DNA from: Candidatus Helarchaeota ASGARD archaeon Hel_GB_A
GTDB taxonomy: Archaea > Asgardarchaeota > Lokiarchaeia > Helarchaeales > HEL-GB-A
DNA length: 36,318 nucleotides
Assembly (NCBI GenBank): GCA_005191415.1
Contig: SUPS01000007.1
Location: 1-36,318, forward strand
Direction of reading: 5' to 3'
Part shown: positions 27,869 to 34,879 of the stretch, in pieces
Layout of the letters: every line of letters begins with the position of its first letter
Numbering within the stretch: the first letter of the stretch is position 1
Notes under the pieces: generated by a model
What the model was told of the DNA's origin: nothing
Seen by the model: the letters and a program-made list of their open reading frames with translations, nothing else
Databases searched by the model: none
Position numbers and translations under genes: made by a program

Positions 27869-28969
27869 GTGCCCCATGTTGTGTTAAAGAATGTCTCAAA
27901 GGCATACGGTCGGGTTAAGGCAATTGATCACCTTAATTTGGAGATTTTTGACGGTGAATATCTCACAATGCTGGGGCCTTCGGGATGCGGAAAGACTACA
28001 ACATTAAGAGCAATAGCGGGATTAATTCAACCTGATGAGGGGGAGATTTTATTCGATGGAAAAAATATTGTAGATTTACCCGCAAATGAACGCGATATTG
28101 GAATGGTCTTTCAGCATTTTGAAATTTTTCCGTTCATGGATATTTGGGAAAATGTGACATACTCGGCACGCGTAAAAGGACTACCTCAAAATAAAATTGA
28201 AGAGCTGGGAGTGAATGCACTCAAATTAGTCGGTATGTTGCATCGGGCTAATGATTATCCTGATGAATTAAGTGCTCCCGAGCTTCAGAAAATCGGGATT
28301 GCACGCGCAATTGCGACGGAAGCTAAATTATTGTTATTAGATGAGCCGCTTGGCGCTTTAGATTTAAAAATTCGTATGGAATATCAACATGAATTAAGAA
28401 AACTTGTAAAAAAATTAGGTTTGACTGCCATTCATGTAACTCATGACCAAATTGAGGCGATGAATATATCTGATCGCATTGCAATTATGCGAAAGGGGCG
28501 AATTTACCAAGTTGATACGCCTATGAATTTATATTATAAACCCAACTCAATTTTTGTTTGCAATTTTTTATCAAATTCAAATTTTCTTGAGGGATTTGTA
28601 GAACAAGTTCAAGAATCACGTTCCATAGTCCGATTACGCGGATTTGGTCCTAAAATTATTATCCCTACAACACAATGGCCTGTCCGAAAAAGGTTAGTTT
28701 TAGCAATCCGAAAAAATGAAGTAGCCTTCGAATTTGAACCATCTTTTGAGAAGAATTTAGTAAATGCAACCATTATTAAAAGACATTTTATGGGCTCAAG
28801 AACCATTTTCCAGCTCAGGCTAGAAAATAATGACTTATTCGAGGCTGAAATTCTAACACGCGAAATCCCAAAAGATCTTAACTCCCAGGTAACCCTCTCT
28901 TTTGATATTAATCATGTAATGTCCTTTGAATACCCAGAAAAGTTAGATTATGAACTTGCATTGGAGTAA
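27869..28969 (+). CDS. ABC importer ATPase 1, degenerate signature motif
   Basis: Walker A GPSGCGKTT, Q-loop VFQHFEIFPF, signature replaced by LSAPE, Walker B LLLLDEPLGALD, H-loop VTHDQIEAM, TOBE-like C-terminus. Confidence 0.95.
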   Translation: MPHVVLKNVSKAYGRVKAIDHLNLEIFDGEYLTMLGPSGCGKTTTLRAIAGLIQPDEGEILFDGKNIVDLPANERDIGMVFQHFEIFPFMDIWENVTYSARVKGLPQNKIEELGVNALKLVGMLHRANDYPDELSAPELQKIGIARAIATEAKLLLLDEPLGALDLKIRMEYQHELRKLVKKLGLTAIHVTHDQIEAMNISDRIAIMRKGRIYQVDTPMNLYYKPNSIFVCNFLSNSNFLEGFVEQVQESRSIVRLRGFGPKIIIPTTQWPVRKRLVLAIRKNEVAFEFEPSFEKNLVNATIIKRHFMGSRTIFQLRLENNDLFEAEILTREIPKDLNSQVTLSFDINHVMSFEYPEKLDYELALE

Positions 28970-28975
28970 TATACA

Positions 28976-30097
28976 ATGAGTGAAGAAGAAAAACCCTATG
29001 TAGAACTCAGGAATGTCTCGAAAAGCTATGAAGGACAAACAGTTTTGCGAAATATTTCACTTAAAATACCCTATAATACTTACTTCTGTATTTGTGGTCC
29101 AACGGGTTCTGGGAAAAGTACTCTTTTAAAGATTCTTGCAGGGCTTGAAACTCCTGATGAAGGGGAGATTTACATTAATGGTGAATTAGTAAATGATATC
29201 CCTCCCGAAGATAGGGGAATTGGAATGTTATTTGAACACATGACATATGCACTTTTTCCGCATTATTCAATCTATGAGAATATTATCTATGGACCCCGAG
29301 TAAGAGGAGAACCTAAGGAAATAATTAAGAAAACAGCAGATGAAATGCTCCAACTCGTTCTTCTTTCTGACCGAGCGAATGATTTTCCAGATGTGATGAG
29401 TGGCGGAATGAAGCAACGTGTAGCGCTCGCCCGAGCACTCATGACAGGATCTAAATTAATCCTTTTAGACGAACCGTTAGGCGCGCTTGATGCGAAAATT
29501 CGATTAAATCTCCGAAAAGAGTTAGTGAATATGGTAAGATCATTGGGGGATTTGACAGTGATTCATGTAACTCAAGACGTTGAAGAAGCCTTGATGGTCT
29601 CTGATTACATTGCAATTTTATATTTTGGCGAGATCCTTCAAATAGGAACTCCTGAAGAATTATACGACCATCCAAACAGTATAGAAGTATGTAATTTTCT
29701 CTCAAATTCGAATTTTCTGGAAGGAGAAGTAGTGAGAATAGAAAAACCTTATTCAATAATTCAATCTCAAAATACGATGCTACGAGTAACAGATCTTTCA
29801 TATTCCGTGGGAACAAAAGTTGTTGTAGCCATCCGGGCTACGGATTTATCAATCCATCCAGATAATACTTCTAATGTTAATAAACTTGAGGGAAGAGTGC
29901 TTCGGCGCCAATTTATTCATGGATTTATGCGATATGAGGTAGAACTTGAATCTAAAAAGGTTATTGTCATAGAGGTCCCTTATAAAAAAGCTTCATCTTT
30001 TGAGGAAGGGGACCGAGTCTCGATTTCATTTCGCCCCGAACACACCCTTGTCTTTTCACATCCTGGAGAAATTCTAAAAGACATTTTGGAAGTGTAG
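28976..30097 (+). CDS. ABC importer ATPase 2, intact signature but altered Q- and H-loops
   Basis: Walker A GPTGSGKST, MLFEHMTYALFPHY, signature MSGGM, Walker B LILLDEPLGALD, VIHVTQDVEEAL, TOBE-like C-terminus. Confidence 0.95.
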   Translation: MSEEEKPYVELRNVSKSYEGQTVLRNISLKIPYNTYFCICGPTGSGKSTLLKILAGLETPDEGEIYINGELVNDIPPEDRGIGMLFEHMTYALFPHYSIYENIIYGPRVRGEPKEIIKKTADEMLQLVLLSDRANDFPDVMSGGMKQRVALARALMTGSKLILLDEPLGALDAKIRLNLRKELVNMVRSLGDLTVIHVTQDVEEALMVSDYIAILYFGEILQIGTPEELYDHPNSIEVCNFLSNSNFLEGEVVRIEKPYSIIQSQNTMLRVTDLSYSVGTKVVVAIRATDLSIHPDNTSNVNKLEGRVLRRQFIHGFMRYEVELESKKVIVIEVPYKKASSFEEGDRVSISFRPEHTLVFSHPGEILKDILEV

Positions 30098-30242
30098 GTC
30101 TTTTATCTATACCATTCAATGTCCAAGGCATCTTAAAAACTTACGTGTCGTTCTTTTTTCCACCTTAGACTTCTAAAAAATTCACAGTACAAATATTTTG
30201 TTTCTAATTTTTAATAATCATTTATAACCTCTGGATTTTATT

Positions 30243-30274
30243 ATTGATTGATATTGATTGATAGATGGATTGAT
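30243..30274. repeat. Short direct repeats ATTGATTGAT x2 plus a degenerate third copy
   Basis: ATTGATTGAT ATTGATTGAT AGATGGATTGAT upstream of the 30360 gene. Confidence 0.5.
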
Positions 30275-30359
30275 ATTTCTTACTAATTAAGTAATCCTAT
30301 AAAGGTATTTATTCGATAAAATTATTGAAATTGCTTGAGCTTATAGGAGTTAGAATTGA

Positions 30360-31031
30360 ATGGATTGGTTGATTGCGAGCTTATGGATTGGGATTGTTAT
30401 CGCGTTATTCATCTTAGCCTTAAGATTTCTTTTCCAAGCAAGAAAATTGGAGCAAGGATCGGTTGGAAGAAATACAAATTTTGCATTAAGTATTATGTTT
30501 TTAATAATTGGAAGCACGAAATTATTTGATATTCTTCTTGTAAATTTAGGTTCCGCACCAGAGCCGATTCCGTTTTTAGCTGATATGGTGGGGATTCCAG
30601 AGGGCGATATTTATTTAGGATTATTAGTTATGTCGCTTTATCTAATCGGATTTAGCGTTTTGCTTTTTGTTTTAGAGAAATATACCATCAATACAAAATA
30701 CATTTTGACAATTACGCCATTATTGGTCATTATATGTGCATGGATTCTGACATTGATGGGCATTAAAATTGATTTATTTTTAGTAAATCTTTATCAGGAA
30801 CCCACTGCATTGCTTTTACTATTTTTTTACGTTCCTCGGTCATTTATTCCTCTTGCTTATTTATATTTAGCAATAAAAACTCCAGGAACATATCGGAAAA
30901 AAGCCTTCACCCTTTTTCTAGGCTATGGATGTATCACTACCTTTTTCATTCGCCAACCTCAATTCGAATTTTTAGCACCCTATATGATAATAGGGGGACT
31001 TATATTCATCCTCTGGGGACATAAAGAATAG
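30360..31031 (+). CDS. Multi-pass membrane protein (about 7 TM), uncharacterised
   Basis: Seven hydrophobic segments over 223 aa; ATG start. Confidence 0.7.
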   Translation: MDWLIASLWIGIVIALFILALRFLFQARKLEQGSVGRNTNFALSIMFLIIGSTKLFDILLVNLGSAPEPIPFLADMVGIPEGDIYLGLLVMSLYLIGFSVLLFVLEKYTINTKYILTITPLLVIICAWILTLMGIKIDLFLVNLYQEPTALLLLFFYVPRSFIPLAYLYLAIKTPGTYRKKAFTLFLGYGCITTFFIRQPQFEFLAPYMIIGGLIFILWGHKE

Positions 31032-31056
31032 TAATAAAGAAGAGTAATGAAATAGA

Positions 31057-31167
31057 TTAATACCACTCAAAGACGTAATGTCCCATTAAAAGAAAAGTGA
31101 TTAAGAGAAAAATGAGTAATATTGTCACAAATAAATAAATTTTAATGCTGAAATTTTGTGGTCCCAT
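31057..31167 (-). CDS. Single-TM micro-ORF (36 aa)
   Basis: MGPQNFSIKIYLFVTILLIFLLITFLLMGHYVFEWY*; co-directional, 44 bp downstream of the 31211 gene; not in the ORF track. Confidence 0.45.
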   Translation of the reverse strand: MGPQNFSIKIYLFVTILLIFLLITFLLMGHYVFEWY

Positions 31168-31210
31168 AGAGAATATACATCCAATTTTTTAGATCAAAAA
31201 AAGAGAGAAT

Positions 31211-32335
31211 TTAAATAAATTCAGAGACTAATTTGCCAAGTTCGGATTTTGAAGGAACGCGTTTGTAGCCCATAGCCCACAGGAGACATAGCCAACTAAT
31301 CATCAGTCCCATGAACGCTGTAAGATGGGGAACGTACGAATCACTTGTAGCACCAACCATTGCGATAAGAAAGATAATCTCGAGTATAGCAGGAATTGCC
31401 CATTTGAATCCGATTTTCCGCCACAATGCATAAGCGGCTATACAACCCGCTAATATTCCATGTAGAACTATATTTCCAACAAACCCTCCTGGAATAGTTC
31501 CGTACATCCAGACATCGACCATGATATCAACAATAAAGACAGCTTCACCTAAAGCTATGAGAAGTGTCGTTTCAAGATTTTTTTCAAGCGATTCTTTCCT
31601 ATAGAAATGTAGAAAACAGAAGACAATAATAGGAGTGACGATAGCAGCGATAATACTGACTGGCCAACCTGTTAATCTATTTCGAGATATATCATAATTG
31701 GTATCAATCAATTCTACGGTTCTTAAATTTCCGGCACCAATTTCTAAGATAAAGAGTAGTCCACAAGTGAAATCCATTTCACCCTTTGCGACCTTTATGC
31801 CATTTGAATCACGCACTTCAAACTTTAATGAAAATTGTGCCCCATGTAATCCTGCTTCTTCGGACCAATAAACATAATGTTCGGTGATAGTTAGTACATA
31901 TTCAGTATTAGGTGCTCCTAAGATGCCGATTGGATCAAAGATGCTATAGGTTTCACCAATATGACTTTCGGTTTCACTTCCTGCGCCTTCAACAATATGT
32001 ACCCAGAAAATAGTGAAGTTATTAGTAATTTTGCCGGATGCATCATAAAGATTCCCCGTCTGGTTAACGTAAAATTGCTTCCACGTTGTTCCATCGAGAG
32101 TAACATTGCAAATAGCGTGAGTTGAATTTATAGGATATGCACCGAAATCAAGATTCAGCACTTGTGTTCCATTATCATAACGGAAAATCGAATGTGTTGA
32201 TGAATCAAAATATAGAGGATCTTGCACATTCGTTCCTAAATTGAGAGCTCTTGCAATTAAGACTGCAGATAGTGCAATCCCAGCGCTAATTATCACAACT
32301 AAAAGAATTCTTAATCTACGTCGTGTGGTTATCAT
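31211..32335 (-). CDS. Membrane protein with N-terminal anchor, extracellular beta-rich domain and C-terminal TM bundle
   Basis: N-terminal TM, sequon-rich region of about 200 aa, then several TM segments. Confidence 0.7.
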   Translation of the reverse strand: MITTRRRLRILLVVIISAGIALSAVLIARALNLGTNVQDPLYFDSSTHSIFRYDNGTQVLNLDFGAYPINSTHAICNVTLDGTTWKQFYVNQTGNLYDASGKITNNFTIFWVHIVEGAGSETESHIGETYSIFDPIGILGAPNTEYVLTITEHYVYWSEEAGLHGAQFSLKFEVRDSNGIKVAKGEMDFTCGLLFILEIGAGNLRTVELIDTNYDISRNRLTGWPVSIIAAIVTPIIVFCFLHFYRKESLEKNLETTLLIALGEAVFIVDIMVDVWMYGTIPGGFVGNIVLHGILAGCIAAYALWRKIGFKWAIPAILEIIFLIAMVGATSDSYVPHLTAFMGLMISWLCLLWAMGYKRVPSKSELGKLVSEFI

Positions 32336-32421
32336 AGTTTGACTTTTACTCTTTTTTCTTTAAGAAATTATCTAACAATGAAAATGCTTTACATCCTTAA
32401 TCTTATAAGGAAATCGAAGGA

Positions 32422-34200
32422 ATGTTAGTTAGTATGATAAATCTAATGATAAAAATTAATCTCTCAAAGGAAGAAATATATACCGAAGAGCTTTCAATTG
32501 AGATATTAAATGAATATTTAGGGGGTAGAGGTTTGGGAGTTAAATTATTGTATGATAATTTGGGAAAAGGAGTAGATCCTTTATCTCCGCAGAATATTTT
32601 GGTTTTTTCGGTTGGTCCTTTAACAAGTATTCCTTTACCTACAAGTGGGAGGCTCTCCCTTGTTACAAAATCGCCATTAACAAATACCATCTTACATTCT
32701 AATTCAGGGGGCTTCTGGGGACCCTTTTTTAGAAGAAATGGTTATTATGCACTATATATAACAGGAAAATTCACGGGAAGTTCAAAGGGATATATTTTAA
32801 TTGACGGAACGAACATCGAGATAAAAGATGCAAGTGAATTATGGGGGCTCACTACTGAAGAAACGTTAAAAAAATTAACAGCCCTTGAAGGAAATTGCCA
32901 AGTCCTTATGATCGGACCTGCAGGTGAGAATCAAGTTAAATTTGCTTCAATAATGAACCAAGCCCATCGCGCTTTTGGGAGAGGTGGCGCAGGAGCCGTA
33001 ATGGGATCCAAAGGCTTGAAGGCAATTGCTGTGAAAAACGGTCAGAACAAAGTTCAGCCACAGAATCCAGTTTATTTAAAGAAGTTAAACCAAGTTGCAG
33101 CTGATAAGATAAGAGTTTTCCCAATAACTTCTCAAGGACTACCCCTTTTTGGGACTGCAGTTATGATGAAAGTAATAAATGCTTTCGGAATGCTTCCCAT
33201 TAAGAATAATCAGAAAGGAGCAGACGAAAGAATCGATTTAATAAGTGGAGAGAGACTTAGAGAAAAATTTTTTGAAAAAAATGAAAGTTGTTTCAGCTGT
33301 CCGATACGTTGTGGAAGATGGACAAATACAGGGGATCAACGGGGGAAAGGACCAGAATTTGAATCGCTTTGGGCATTGGGACCTCAATGTGGAATTTTTG
33401 ATCTCAAAATTATAACACACGCCAATTACCTCTGTAATAAATTGGGATTAGATACCATTTCAACTGGTAATACAATTGCCTGTGCCATGGAGCTCCACCA
33501 ACGAGGGTTATTGGATAGATCCATATCTTTCGGGGATTCTCAAAAACTAATGGAATTGGTGAATGAAATCGCGTATAAAAGGAATCTCGGGAAAGAATTA
33601 GCAGAAGGTGCCTTAAGATTTGCTAAAAAATATAATGGAACCCAATATGCGATGCAAGTGAAAGGATTGGAACTTCCTGCTTATGATCCACGTGGTGCAA
33701 TGGGGCAAGCTCTAAATTATGCAACATCTAACCGAGGAGGGTGCCATTTAACAGGATATCTAATAGCAATGGAATTGCTTGGGGTCCCAAAGTTGATTGA
33801 TCGGCTTTCCATAGCTGCTAAAGCAGATCAGCTGGTCTTAAAACAAAACCAAAGTGCTGTGGAGGATTCCTTGATAATTTGCAAATTTGTGGGTTTCGCT
33901 CTTGGATTCGATTTCCAAATACGCTTTTTACGAGCAGTTACTGGAAGAGATGATTTAACTATTGCTGAATTGGTCAAGATAGGAGAAAGAATCTACAATT
34001 TAGAGAGATTATTTAATGTACAGGAGGGATTTACTAGAATCGATGACAATCTTCCTGAGCGGTTTTTGAAGGAACACTTGCCAGGTGGGCGAATTGTTCC
34101 TTTGGATAAATTATTAGATGAATATTATCATGTGAGAGGATGGGATGATAATGGTATTCCCACAAATGAAGTATTAGAGAAATTGAATTTAAAAAGATAG
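32422..34200 (+). CDS. Aldehyde ferredoxin oxidoreductase family (tungsto/molybdopterin) protein
   Basis: EYLGGRGLGVKLLYDNL, TSGRLSLVTKSPLTNTILHSNSGGFWGPFFRRNGYYALYITG, GPAGENQVKFASIMNQAHRAFGRGGAGAVMGSKGLKAIAVK, CFSCPIRC, YDPRGAMGQALNYATSNRGGCH. Confidence 0.95.
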   Translation: MLVSMINLMIKINLSKEEIYTEELSIEILNEYLGGRGLGVKLLYDNLGKGVDPLSPQNILVFSVGPLTSIPLPTSGRLSLVTKSPLTNTILHSNSGGFWGPFFRRNGYYALYITGKFTGSSKGYILIDGTNIEIKDASELWGLTTEETLKKLTALEGNCQVLMIGPAGENQVKFASIMNQAHRAFGRGGAGAVMGSKGLKAIAVKNGQNKVQPQNPVYLKKLNQVAADKIRVFPITSQGLPLFGTAVMMKVINAFGMLPIKNNQKGADERIDLISGERLREKFFEKNESCFSCPIRCGRWTNTGDQRGKGPEFESLWALGPQCGIFDLKIITHANYLCNKLGLDTISTGNTIACAMELHQRGLLDRSISFGDSQKLMELVNEIAYKRNLGKELAEGALRFAKKYNGTQYAMQVKGLELPAYDPRGAMGQALNYATSNRGGCHLTGYLIAMELLGVPKLIDRLSIAAKADQLVLKQNQSAVEDSLIICKFVGFALGFDFQIRFLRAVTGRDDLTIAELVKIGERIYNLERLFNVQEGFTRIDDNLPERFLKEHLPGGRIVPLDKLLDEYYHVRGWDDNGIPTNEVLEKLNLKR

Positions 34201-34210
34201 AAATAAGATT

Positions 34211-34840
34211 TTGAGAGGTCATAAAATGGTGATTGATAAGGCAACTTTCAGGGAATTTCAAATTGTAGGAAAGGTTTTAACGGACCATCGATATAATACG
34301 TCCCATTCTGGAAACATTTCAATGCGCAGTGGAGGAAAAATGCTTATTAAGCGTCGTGGGGCGATGTTGGGTTTCTTAGAACCTGAGGATATTATAGAAA
34401 CTGATTTATATCAACAAGATTCGGGAATAATGTTATCAAGCACCGAAACGGAAGTACATCGCCAAATTTATCTGCAAACGGATGCTATGGCAGTTATCCA
34501 CGCTCACAATCCTTTTTGTGTAATTTTATCATTGGTTGAAGATGAAATTACGTGTTTAGATGCAGAAGGCTGCTATCTTTATAAAAAGATACCCATTATC
34601 GAAGTTGAGAATCCAGCAGGGCCTGCAGATGCTGCCAGAGAAGTGCCTAAAGTGTTGAAAAATTATCCTGTTGTTGTGGTGAGGACTCATGGCGTTTTCG
34701 CAAAGGGGACTTCCTTGATCGATGCCCTTCAAAACGTGACGGGAGCGGAACAGTCGGCCATGCTTCGTTATTATACCCTATTATTAGGAAAGCCTTTGAA
34801 ACGAGATCTTTCAAAAGAAAAGTTTTTTTCAGAATGGTAA
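34211..34840 (+). CDS. Class II aldolase/adducin family protein
   Basis: SHSGNISMRSGGKMLIKRRGAMLGFLEPEDII, metal-ligand motifs AVIHAHNPF and VVVRTHGVFAKG; ATG 34226 (MVIDKATF) is a possible start. Confidence 0.9.
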   Translation: MRGHKMVIDKATFREFQIVGKVLTDHRYNTSHSGNISMRSGGKMLIKRRGAMLGFLEPEDIIETDLYQQDSGIMLSSTETEVHRQIYLQTDAMAVIHAHNPFCVILSLVEDEITCLDAEGCYLYKKIPIIEVENPAGPADAAREVPKVLKNYPVVVVRTHGVFAKGTSLIDALQNVTGAEQSAMLRYYTLLLGKPLKRDLSKEKFFSEW

Positions 34841-34879
34841 AAATTGCAAGAATGACTTTAAAAGTTATTTTTTTTCTTT

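Noticed and set aside
29451-29816. 121 aa antisense ORF inside ATPase 2
   Set aside because: Shadow ORF over Walker B and H-loop coding sequence of a clear ABC ATPase.
32403-32690. Minus-strand 95 aa ORF over the AOR 5' end
   Set aside because: Antisense to the conserved AOR N-terminal domain.
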